Below are positions 46,538-55,852 of a stretch of 64,000 bases of DNA, piece after piece; positions within the stretch are counted from its first letter, which is position 1, and each line of letters opens with the position of its first letter. The notes below the pieces were generated by a model that made no database searches, had not been told where the DNA came from, and saw only the letters and a list, made by a program, of their open reading frames with translations. The DNA is from Variovorax sp. dw_308 (GTDB lineage: Bacteria > Pseudomonadota > Gammaproteobacteria > Burkholderiales > Burkholderiaceae_C). The stretch covers positions 434,001 to 498,000 of the forward strand of contig NZ_JAATOM010000001.1 in NCBI RefSeq assembly GCF_019207085.1. The letters run 5' to 3'. The position numbers and the translations under genes were made by a program.

Positions 46538-48154
46538 TCACCTCGGCTGGGCTTGGCGCTTCATCCACCGTATCGGCTGCGCCACCACGGGGCGTGGCGG
46601 CGCGCCGTGGCGCACCAGTGCGGCATCGAGCGCGATGCCGGCGTCATCGGCCAGCGCCGCGGTGCGCGCGGCGGCAATGGCGTCGGCGCGCTTGGTGGGC
46701 GTGCATTTCGGCAGCGGTTCGCTGGCCAGGTGGTTGATCACGTGCAGCAGGTTCGCCTTGCCGCGTTCGTTGGTGCTGCCGTAGCCCTTGATGAGCCGGC
46801 CGCACAGGGCAATCTCATGGCCGAGCCGCCAGTTGTTGCGCGTGCCCGCCACCACCGCGGCCAGCCAGCGGTCGATCAGTGCCTGCTCGTCGGCAAAGCG
46901 GCTGCCGCGCTCGCGCAAGCCGCGCAGCGAGGCCAGAAAACGCAGCGATGCCATGCCCAGGATCGAATGCGCGCCGATCTTCAGGGGCACGGCCCAGGGC
47001 GCCTTCCCCTTCGCCTGGCGCCCGCGGTCCCATGCGATCAGGCGATGGGCCAGCGCCAGCGGCAACAGTGCCGCCAACTCGGCCGCGCCGGGCTTGAAGT
47101 GGTCGTACATGCGGACGATGTCGTCCGGCCCGGCCTTCACCTCCGCATGCACGCGGCGGATGCGACTCGCACGACTCTTGAGTTCGGCCACGCGCACGAT
47201 GTCGTCGAAGGCCATCCACAGCGCCAGCCAGCGCGCCATCTCGCGCGTGATGGCGAAGGCGTTGGCGCCGGCCGGGTCGGCGGCCCGCTCGGTGGCCAGC
47301 ACTCTCTGCAGGCGCTCGATGTAGAGCGCGGCATAGCCGGCGTCCTGGTAGTCGAGCAGCCGCGCATGGCCCAGCGCCAGCATCGCGTGCACAGGCTGCG
47401 GAAAGGCCGATGCCAGGTCGTCCGGCAGTGGCGAGGGCGCCGATCCATCGGGCTCCTGCGTGGCCAGCAGGCTGGTCACCAGCGCGGCCTGCGCGCGCGG
47501 CGTGCTGACCGCGTCGAATGCCCGGGCAAAGCCACGCAGGCTCGCGGCGGCCATCTTGTCGACCTTCTCCGGCGCCTCGGTGTCGCGTCCGCGGACCACC
47601 GCCTCGTAGGCCTCGCGCGGAAAGGGAAGCAAGCCGCTGCCAGCGATCGCGCCGAGCATCACTGCGCTCACCACCGTGCCGCATTCGCGCGCCACTGCAG
47701 CCATGTCGAACACATGGTGCTCGCGGCTGAAGCACTTCACCGTGTCGAGCAGGCGCTGCGCATCCGCGCGCCCGTCGCCGGGCTGCATGCGCTCCGCGGT
47801 CGTCAGCGTGCGCGCGGACGATGTGATGACCAGCGTGCGCTGCGGCACGGCCATGCCGTTGCCGATCTGCCGCGCCGTCTCCAGCAGTTCCGACGAGACG
47901 ATCGCGTCCAGCGTGCCCGGCACCGGGCTCAGGCTGAACACCGGGCGTCGGCCGCCGAGTTGTGCGAGCGGCGTGGGGAACACCTCGAGGTAGTAGGTGG
48001 TCGCGCCCGTGCGCTGCGCCACACCGGGGATCGACGTGCTCTGCGCCGCGTAGCCGGCATGGCGCGCAACGTCGACCAGCCATTCGGTCAGCACGCCGCC
48101 GCCTTCGCCGCCCAGGGCGCAGATCAGCAGGGTGATCGGCGATGTCCGGTTCAT
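46538..48154 (-). CDS. Indolepyruvate oxidoreductase beta subunit with C-terminal DUF6537-type domain
   Basis: A 538-residue protein. The N-terminal ~190 residues are an IorB/gamma-type 2-oxoacid oxidoreductase domain (LLICALGGEGGGVLTEWLVDVARHAGY, SIPGVAQRTGATTYYLEVF). A helical C-terminal part of about 300 residues follows (SRIRRVHAEVKAGPDDIVRMYDHFKPG) and matches the region called DUF6537 in other IOR proteins. I chose the ATG at 48154, which overlaps the stop of the alpha-subunit gene by 4 nt (ATGA). With the alpha subunit it would decarboxylate indolepyruvate or another arylpyruvate to the acyl-CoA. Confidence 0.9.
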   Translation of the reverse strand: MNRTSPITLLICALGGEGGGVLTEWLVDVARHAGYAAQSTSIPGVAQRTGATTYYLEVFPTPLAQLGGRRPVFSLSPVPGTLDAIVSSELLETARQIGNGMAVPQRTLVITSSARTLTTAERMQPGDGRADAQRLLDTVKCFSREHHVFDMAAVARECGTVVSAVMLGAIAGSGLLPFPREAYEAVVRGRDTEAPEKVDKMAAASLRGFARAFDAVSTPRAQAALVTSLLATQEPDGSAPSPLPDDLASAFPQPVHAMLALGHARLLDYQDAGYAALYIERLQRVLATERAADPAGANAFAITREMARWLALWMAFDDIVRVAELKSRASRIRRVHAEVKAGPDDIVRMYDHFKPGAAELAALLPLALAHRLIAWDRGRQAKGKAPWAVPLKIGAHSILGMASLRFLASLRGLRERGSRFADEQALIDRWLAAVVAGTRNNWRLGHEIALCGRLIKGYGSTNERGKANLLHVINHLASEPLPKCTPTKRADAIAAARTAALADDAGIALDAALVRHGAPPRPVVAQPIRWMKRQAQPR

Positions 48155-50334
48155 GATGGCTGCACCCGTGTCGTGCGCGGCTGCGCCGGTTGAAGCCAGC
48201 GCAGGACGCGCGCGCGCCATTCATGCAGCAGGCGCTCATGCCACTTCGGGTTCTGCACCACCTCGGCCCGGTAGAAGCTGGGGCATAGCGTGGCCGCATG
48301 CGCGTTCTCGCCGCACAGGCCGCAGCCCACGCAGCCGTCGATCACCACGGCCACCGGGTCCACCTTGAGCGGATCGGGGTTGTCCTTCAGCGTCAGCGTC
48401 GGGCAGCCCGACAGGCGGATGCAGGCATGGTCGCCGTTGCACACGTCCTCATCGACGCCGTACTTCACCCGCACCACGCGTTCGCCGCGCTGCAGCAGGC
48501 TTGCGAGCCAGGGCTTGATGCGGCGCTGGCGTTCGAGCTGGCATTCACCTTCGGCGACGATCACCTTGAGGCCGTTGTAGTCGCTGGTGAAGGCTTCGTT
48601 GAGCGTCGCGCGCATCCTGTCGACGCGGTAGGTGTGGACGGTGCGCATCCACTGCACGCCCAGGCCCTTGAGGGTGGTCTCGATGGTCTGGTTCTGCGCG
48701 ACCATGCTCTGCAGCTTGTCGACCGCGCGGGCCTTCATGTCGTCGTCGGGCGTCGAGATGATGTCCTGGGTTCCGGTGGCCGAGGTGTAGCCGTTCTTGA
48801 AGATCAACAGCACCGCATCGTCGCCGTTGAAGAGCGCGCTCTGCACGCCGGTGAGCAGCCCGTTGTGCCAGAAGCCGCCGTCGCCCATGATCGACAGCGC
48901 GCGCCGGTTCATCATCGGCGAGACGCCGGCACGGCTGGCCAGGCTCATGCCGTAGCCGAGGATCGAATGGCCCATCGAGAAGGGCTCGAAGGTGCCGAAA
49001 GCATGGCAGCCGATGTCCGCCGCGATGTGCACCGGGCCGTTGTCGAGTTGCGCAAGCTTGAGCGCGGAAAACACCGGCCGCTCCGGGCAGCCGATGCAGA
49101 AGCTGGGTGGGCGGTTGGGCAGCGGCGCTTCGAGCTGGGCGGCGACGGCGGCGCGGCGCGACTTGTTGCCGGCCAGCCATCCTTGCGCCGAATCCAGCGC
49201 ATGGCCGGGCAGCCACTTCGCCGCGAAAGCTGCAAGGCCCGTGGCCAGCACTTCCACGCCGTATTCGCCGGCCGCCTGCAGCATGTCCTTGCCATGCAGC
49301 GGTGTCTGGATGTCGCGCCGGCGCAGCAGCGTCGCCAGCTCCTGCTCGATGTATTCCGGCTGGCCTTCCTCCACCACCAGCACTGCACGTTTGTCCACGC
49401 AGAACTCGGCCAGTTGTTCCGGCACCAGCGGACAGGTCACGTTGAGCACCAGCAGCGGGATCACGCTGTCGCCGAAGGCATCGGCGAGGCCGAGTTGCTG
49501 CAGGCCGCGGATGAGCGCGTTGTAGAGCCCGCCCTGCACCACGATGCCCAGATCCGCATGCTCGCCGGGCATCAGTTCGTTGAGCCCGTGCTCGACGATG
49601 TAGCGACGTGCGGCGGGCAGCCGCTCGTCGCCCTTGAGTTTTTCGTGGCGGAAGGTCACCGGCGGATGCGCGAGCCGCATGTAGTCGAAGCCGGCCGGCT
49701 CGCTCATCAGCGCACGCGTGGAAATTCTCGGCGCGATGTTGTCCCTGCATTCGAAGCTGCCGCGCACATGGCAAGTGCGGATGCGCAGCTCCATCATGCA
49801 GGGCATGTTCGATTGCTCCGACAGGCGGAAGCCGTGCTCGACCATGTCGACCATCCGGCCGAGATCCGGCCGTGGATCGAGCAGGCACATGCTCGACTTC
49901 AGCGCATAGGCATGCGTGCGCTCCTGGATCACGCTGGCGCCCTCGCCGTAGTCCTCGCCGACGACGATCAGCACCCCGCCCGTCACGCCCGGCGACGACA
50001 GGTTGGACAGCGCATCTGCCGCCACGTTGGTGCCGACGATCGACTTCCAGGTGACCGCGCCGCGCAGCGGGTAGTGGATCGATGCGCCCAGCATCGCGGC
50101 GGCAGAGGCTTCGTTGGAACATGCCTCCACATGCACGCCCAGTTCGTCCATGTACGGCTTGGCCTGCACCATCACGTCGAGCAGGTGCGACACCGGCGCG
50201 CCCTGGTAGCCGCCCACGTAGGACACGCCGGACTGCAGCAGCCCCTTGGTGATGGCCAGGATGCCCTCGCCATGGAAGGTGTCGCCCGTGCCCAGGCGTA
50301 ATGCTTCGATCTCCTTGCTGAAGGAAACTTCCAT
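48151..50334 (-). CDS. Indolepyruvate ferredoxin oxidoreductase alpha subunit (IorA-like)
   Basis: A 727-residue subunit with pyrimidine and TPP-binding halves. N-terminal blocks are GYQGAPVSHLLDVM and EACSNEASAAAMLGASI. The TPP region is SFCIGCPERPVFSAL, with IMGDGGFWHNGLLTG carrying the GDG...N motif. Two C-terminal ferredoxin-like cysteine clusters (VCNGDHACIRLSGCP and GCVGCGLCGENAHAATLCP) pass electrons out. It is translationally coupled to the beta gene that follows. A 46-codon cytochrome c remnant lies 15 nt upstream and a LysR regulator is divergent. Confidence 0.93.
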   Translation of the reverse strand: MEVSFSKEIEALRLGTGDTFHGEGILAITKGLLQSGVSYVGGYQGAPVSHLLDVMVQAKPYMDELGVHVEACSNEASAAAMLGASIHYPLRGAVTWKSIVGTNVAADALSNLSSPGVTGGVLIVVGEDYGEGASVIQERTHAYALKSSMCLLDPRPDLGRMVDMVEHGFRLSEQSNMPCMMELRIRTCHVRGSFECRDNIAPRISTRALMSEPAGFDYMRLAHPPVTFRHEKLKGDERLPAARRYIVEHGLNELMPGEHADLGIVVQGGLYNALIRGLQQLGLADAFGDSVIPLLVLNVTCPLVPEQLAEFCVDKRAVLVVEEGQPEYIEQELATLLRRRDIQTPLHGKDMLQAAGEYGVEVLATGLAAFAAKWLPGHALDSAQGWLAGNKSRRAAVAAQLEAPLPNRPPSFCIGCPERPVFSALKLAQLDNGPVHIAADIGCHAFGTFEPFSMGHSILGYGMSLASRAGVSPMMNRRALSIMGDGGFWHNGLLTGVQSALFNGDDAVLLIFKNGYTSATGTQDIISTPDDDMKARAVDKLQSMVAQNQTIETTLKGLGVQWMRTVHTYRVDRMRATLNEAFTSDYNGLKVIVAEGECQLERQRRIKPWLASLLQRGERVVRVKYGVDEDVCNGDHACIRLSGCPTLTLKDNPDPLKVDPVAVVIDGCVGCGLCGENAHAATLCPSFYRAEVVQNPKWHERLLHEWRARVLRWLQPAQPRTTRVQPS

Positions 50335-50349
50335 CGGGTGCTCCTCCGC

Positions 50350-50490
50350 TTACTTGCCGGCCGGCGAGGCGGGAAAGCGTGCGATGTAGTAGGCGAGGGT
50401 GTCGAGGTCCTCGACCGGAACCTGCGAGACGGCCCCGGCCATGGCCATGGTGTAGCCGGGGCGCTTGCCGCTCTTGAACTCGCGCATCAT
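50350..50490 (-). pseudogene. Cytochrome c C-terminal remnant (46 aa) with its own RBS
   Basis: Forty-six codons starting MMREFKSGKRPGYTMAMAGA and ending YYIARFPASPAGK. The REFKSGKRPG...M...LDTLAYYIA pattern is the C-terminal half of a class I cytochrome c, including a candidate axial-Met segment. The heme-binding CxxCH and signal peptide are absent, so it cannot bind heme covalently. Yet AAGGAG sits about 8 nt before the ATG pair at 50487-50490 and the frame is intact, 15 nt upstream of the alpha subunit. It is either a truncated electron-acceptor gene or a leader ORF that keeps translation flowing into the operon. Confidence 0.6.
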
Positions 50491-50587
50491 CAAGTTGTCT
50501 CCTTCTCGACTGTTGGATCGGCGTAGCGCCGGACGGAGTGTGCGAGGCTCGCGCCCGTCGTTCAATAAATGATTCGAACTAAGTAAC

Positions 50588-51505
50588 ATGCATTTCATGC
50601 ATATCGACGCGCTCGACCTCAACCTGCTGCGTTTGTTCGACGCGGTCTACAGCGCCCGCAGCGTGAGCCGCGCGGCCGAGTCGCTGGGCCTCACGCAGCC
50701 CGCCGCCAGCCATGGGCTGGGTCGCCTGCGCACACTGCTGCAGGACGCGCTGTTCGTGCGCGCTCCCGGGGGCGTGGCGCCCACGCCGCGCGCCGACCGG
50801 CTGGCCGTGGCGGTACGCGCCGCGCTGAGGACGCTGCAGCAGGCGCTCGACGAACCCGAGCGCTTCGACCCCGCCGCATCGTCCAAGCGATTCCGCATCC
50901 ACATGAGCGACATCGGCGAAGGCCGCTTCCTGCCGCCCTTGATGGCGCGCCTGGGCGAACTGGCGCCGGCCGTGGGCATCGAGACGTTGCCGCTGCTGCA
51001 GGCCGACATCGGCGGCGCGCTCGACAGCGGACGCCTCGACTTCGCCTTCGGTTTCCTGCCGCAAGTGAAGGACACGCAGCGCACGCTGCTGCTGAAGGAC
51101 CGCTACATCGTGCTGCTGCGCGAAGGCCACCCGTTCGTGCAGCAGCGCACACGTGCTGGCGCGGCCCTGCTCGAAGCCTTGCGCAGGCTCGAGTACGTCG
51201 CGGTGCGCACTCATGCGGACACGCTGCGCATCCTGCATCTGCTCAAGCTCGACGACCGCGTGCGGCTGACGACCGAGCACTTCATGGTACTGCCCGCGAT
51301 CGTGCGCGCCACCGACCTCGCAGTGGTGATGCCGCGCAATATCGCGCGCGGCTTCGTCGAGGAACAGGGCGGCTACGCGATCGTTGAGCCGGCATTCCCA
51401 CTGCGCAACTTCAGCGTTTCACTGCACTGGAGCAAGCGCTTCGAAGCCGACCCGGCGCACCGCTGGCTGCGTCAAGTGATGACAGACCTGTTCGCTGAAG
51501 CCTGA
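50588..51505 (+). CDS. LysR-family transcriptional regulator
   Basis: A 305-residue LTTR. The winged HTH is LDLNLLRLFDAVYSARSVSRAAESLGLTQPAASHGLGRLR. The substrate-binding domain resembles the NahR/PcaQ-like type (IHMSDIGEGRFLPPLM, GRLDFAFGFLP). An alternative start at the second ATG (50597) would remove three residues. It is divergent from the cytochrome remnant and oxidoreductase operon and is their likely regulator. The start overlaps a palindrome, ATGCAT-TTC-ATGCAT. Confidence 0.92.
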   Translation: MHFMHIDALDLNLLRLFDAVYSARSVSRAAESLGLTQPAASHGLGRLRTLLQDALFVRAPGGVAPTPRADRLAVAVRAALRTLQQALDEPERFDPAASSKRFRIHMSDIGEGRFLPPLMARLGELAPAVGIETLPLLQADIGGALDSGRLDFAFGFLPQVKDTQRTLLLKDRYIVLLREGHPFVQQRTRAGAALLEALRRLEYVAVRTHADTLRILHLLKLDDRVRLTTEHFMVLPAIVRATDLAVVMPRNIARGFVEEQGGYAIVEPAFPLRNFSVSLHWSKRFEADPAHRWLRQVMTDLFAEA

Positions 51506-51733
51506 CCCACCCCCGAAGCGCCTTCCGCGCTTCGGGCGGCCGCCAGAGGCGGCTGCTCTTGCGGGCCGTCCAAGCCTGCTGCGGGCTCGGAGCCGCGGCC
51601 CTCAGCCTCTCAAGGAGGCGCACCCTACGGACCGGCAAAAGCGGTTCAGAGGTTGCTACCGAACGCGAACCGCCGCGCTCGCCGTCGTGCTGGAAAACTG
51701 ATGGGGCAGCAGTGCAGCAAGGCCGCTGGAAGC
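51506..51733. other. Intergenic region after the LysR gene
   Basis: About 230 nt of GC-rich sequence between the LysR stop and the terminator of the permease gene. I find no gene or family match. There is a small tendency to read open in several frames because of base composition, which is not evidence of coding. Confidence 0.5.
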
Positions 51734-51763
51734 AAAAAAAAGTGCATCACTTGCGCGATGCAC
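51734..51763 (-). terminator. Rho-independent terminator of the permease gene
   Basis: On the minus strand GTGCATC, an eight-base loop and GATGCAC form a 7-bp stem followed by eight T residues. It lies about 45 nt after the permease stop. A second small hairpin (GCCGCA-GTGA-TGCGGC, 51771-51786) lies between it and the stop. Confidence 0.8.
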
Positions 51764-51807
51764 TCTGAAGGCCGCAGTGATGCGGCTCTGCTCAACCAAG
51801 AACTTTT

Positions 51808-53769
51808 TTAGTGTCCGTGTGCGTGTGCCTTTGCAAACGCTTGTGCCCGGGCCGTTCCGATCGGGTTGGCGTTGGCAACCAACTCGTTGAAACGATGATT
51901 GGCGATCTTGGCAATCTCGATCAGCCCAGCCGATCGCTCCACCCCCGTTGAATTGGCCATCCGATGCCAGCCGTTGGCGATCACGCGTTCGTAGCGCTCC
52001 ACTTCCTTGGCGCAGACGATCAGCGGAAAGCCGAACTGCTTGCGATAGGCGATCGCGAGTTCAAGCACTTCCTCGTGATCCTTTTCCTCCATGCCGCTCA
52101 TGCCCGCGTCGGCGTGGTCCAGCAGGTAGGCGTTGTGCGCGTCGCCCTCGCTGCCGAGGTCGGCGAACGAGTTCATCAGTTCCAGCTGCTCTTCCTTGGT
52201 GCCGGTCAGCAAGGCGTCCTGGAAGGCGGAGCGCAGCGCGAGGGTGTTGGCGAAGGGCCTGCGCGCGTAGGCTGCATCCAGAACCCACGGCGTGTTTTCA
52301 ACCAGGCCGCCAAAGGTCTTGGTGAACTCGGCGCGGGACATCGAATTGACCTGGTCCAGACCCACCAGGTTGCCCGGGACGCCGGCCACCGCGGTGTGCG
52401 GGCTGCCGCCGGTATGGTTGAACAGGATGTTCAGGAAGATCGCCGACAAGGCGCCCAGCGTGATGCCGCTGCCGAACACGATTTCCGCCCACTTCGGGAA
52501 CGCGCCGGCCACGAAGGGCTGCGCCGTCACGAGCATGCCGAGACCGAGGCTGGTGCCCAGGATCACGATGTTGCGATGGTCATTGAAGTCGCACTTCGAC
52601 AAGGTCTGCACGCCCACCACGGCCACCGCCGCGAACATGGCCAATGCCGCGCCGCCAAGAACCGGATGCGGGATGCCGGCCACCAGGGCAGCGGCCTTCG
52701 GCAGCGAACCCAGGATGATCATGATGACCCCGGCGGCAACCACCACCCAGCGGCTCTTGATCTGCGTCAGGCGCACCAGGCCGACGTTTTCCGCGAAGCA
52801 GGTGTAGGGGAACGAGTTCAGGATGCCGCCCAGGAAGGTGGCGGCGCCGTCGGCGCGAATGGCGCGGGCGATGTCGTCGGCGCGGATCCGCTTCTGCACG
52901 ATTTCACCCGTGGCATACACGTCGCCCGTGGTTTCGACCATGGTGATCATCATCACGATCAGCATCGACAGGCAGGCCGTGAAGCTGAAGGTCGGTATGC
53001 CGAAGTAGAAGGGCGAGGTGTAGCCCAGCATCGGCGCCGTGGCGACGTCCGCGAAGTGCGCGTCGCCCATGGCCCAGGCCACGAGCGTGCCGATCACCAG
53101 CCCGATCAACACCGCGATGGTGGCCATGAAGCCGCGGAACAGCCGCTGGATGGCCACGATGAGCGCCAGCGTGCCGAAGGCATACATGACGTTCTTGAGC
53201 AGTACCGGGTCCTGGATCGCGAACGGACCCTTGCCCACCACGATGTCGTTGGCCGCCACCGGCAGCAGCGCGACACCGATGATCAGGATCACCGAGCCGG
53301 TCACGATCGGCGGGAAGAAGCGCACCAGCTTGGCGAAGTAGGTGGCCGCGAAGAACGTGAAGAGGCCGCCGACCAGCACCGAGCCGTAGATGGCGAGCAA
53401 CCCGTCGACGCCGCCGCCGGCGCCCAGGCCAATGGCGATCATGGGGCTCACCGCCGTGAAGGTCACGCCTTGCAGCAGCGGCAGTCGCACGCCCACCTTG
53501 CCGATGCCCCACGCCTGGATGATGGAGGCGATGCCGCAGGTGAAGAGGTCGGCGTTGATCAGGTGGATCAACTGGTCGCGCGTGAGGTTCAGCGCACTCG
53601 CCAGGATGATGGGCACCAGCACCGCGCCGGCGTAGAAGGCGAGCACGTGCTGGAAGCCATAGGCCGCGAGCAGGGGTATTGGCAGGACTTCGTCGACCGG
53701 GTGGACTTTGGTTGCCCGCGCCGATCCGCGCGGCGGCGCGCCCCCGGTGGTGGTGCTGCTTGAACTCAT
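51808..53769 (-). CDS. NCS2 purine permease fused to an OHCU-decarboxylase-like domain
   Basis: A 653-residue fusion. Residues about 25-480 are an NCS2 uracil-xanthine/urate permease with ~14 helices (LAAYGFQHVLAFYAGAVLVPI, VRLPLLQGVTF, MVETTGDVYATGEI, GGILNSFPYTCFAENVGLV). The last ~165 residues resemble OHCU decarboxylase, the third step of urate breakdown (FTKTFGGLVENTPWV, RRPFANTLALRSAFQ, AYRKQFGFPLIVCAKE, GLIEIAKIANHRFNEL). The catalytic His of the usual HPDL motif is replaced: the equivalent reads SFADLG. The ATG at 53769 has AGAGGA about 8 nt upstream. Import of a purine could be tied directly to its breakdown, but the decarboxylase part may be inactive. Confidence 0.88.
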   Translation of the reverse strand: MSSSSTTTGGAPPRGSARATKVHPVDEVLPIPLLAAYGFQHVLAFYAGAVLVPIILASALNLTRDQLIHLINADLFTCGIASIIQAWGIGKVGVRLPLLQGVTFTAVSPMIAIGLGAGGGVDGLLAIYGSVLVGGLFTFFAATYFAKLVRFFPPIVTGSVILIIGVALLPVAANDIVVGKGPFAIQDPVLLKNVMYAFGTLALIVAIQRLFRGFMATIAVLIGLVIGTLVAWAMGDAHFADVATAPMLGYTSPFYFGIPTFSFTACLSMLIVMMITMVETTGDVYATGEIVQKRIRADDIARAIRADGAATFLGGILNSFPYTCFAENVGLVRLTQIKSRWVVVAAGVIMIILGSLPKAAALVAGIPHPVLGGAALAMFAAVAVVGVQTLSKCDFNDHRNIVILGTSLGLGMLVTAQPFVAGAFPKWAEIVFGSGITLGALSAIFLNILFNHTGGSPHTAVAGVPGNLVGLDQVNSMSRAEFTKTFGGLVENTPWVLDAAYARRPFANTLALRSAFQDALLTGTKEEQLELMNSFADLGSEGDAHNAYLLDHADAGMSGMEEKDHEEVLELAIAYRKQFGFPLIVCAKEVERYERVIANGWHRMANSTGVERSAGLIEIAKIANHRFNELVANANPIGTARAQAFAKAHAHGH

Positions 53770-53833
53770 GGCGATTCCTCTCTGATGGTTTTTCTAAAAG
53801 TGACGGGCGTCGATGGGAGAGACGGGAGCGTGC

Positions 53834-53956
53834 TCAGCCGAAGGCGTCGTTCCCGGCGCGCAGTGGCGGTGCTTCAACAGGTGTGGCCTTGCCTGAGCAG
53901 GCGGCCATGGCGGGGTGGCGCAGTCCGGCAAGGCGGACGGCCAAGGTGACAGTCAT
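53834..53956 (-). CDS. Small ORF (40 aa) upstream of the purine permease
   Basis: Forty codons starting MTVTLAVRLAGLRHPAMAAC and ending in AGNDAFG. A strong GGGAGG lies about 9 nt before the ATG and the stop is 64 nt before the permease start, on the same strand. I recognise no family. It may be a leader peptide, a small membrane-unrelated protein or chance; the strong RBS is the main support. Confidence 0.35.
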   Translation of the reverse strand: MTVTLAVRLAGLRHPAMAACSGKATPVEAPPLRAGNDAFG

Positions 53957-54281
53957 CTTCAAATTCCTCCCTTACTCCATCAATTCTTTGCGCCATGTCG
54001 TGCCGATAGCAATCTGCTTCGGTCACCGTTCGGGAAAACGTGAACCTTGACGGTGCATCGGTACGACAGGTGGCGTCGACTCCGCAATTCCTGTACCCAC
54101 GGAAAGCGCAGGCGCAGAATGTCCATTGCCCAGCCTTGATCGTTGATGAATAGTTGGGGCTGTGACATATCGCCCGACGGATGTTTCTTATTCCTGGACT
54201 CGTATTCCGCCGGGCGCAAGAACCACTAAGTTAGAGCAATAGTCCGCACTTGCGGCGTCTTTCTTGCAAGCACCCACGAGC
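53957..54281. other. Divergent control region between permease and xdhA
   Basis: About 325 nt with no gene I can support. It holds the promoters of the permease (minus) and xdhA (plus). Composition is lower in GC near 54170-54240, as expected for a promoter zone. Confidence 0.45.
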
Positions 54282-55850
<1,569 letters not shown>

Positions 55851-55852
55851 AA

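Noticed and set aside
53980..54219. A 79-codon minus-strand frame between the permease and xdhA
   Set aside because: No RBS, no family resemblance, and it fills a divergent promoter region. Unlike the 40-codon ORF nearby it has no supporting start signal.
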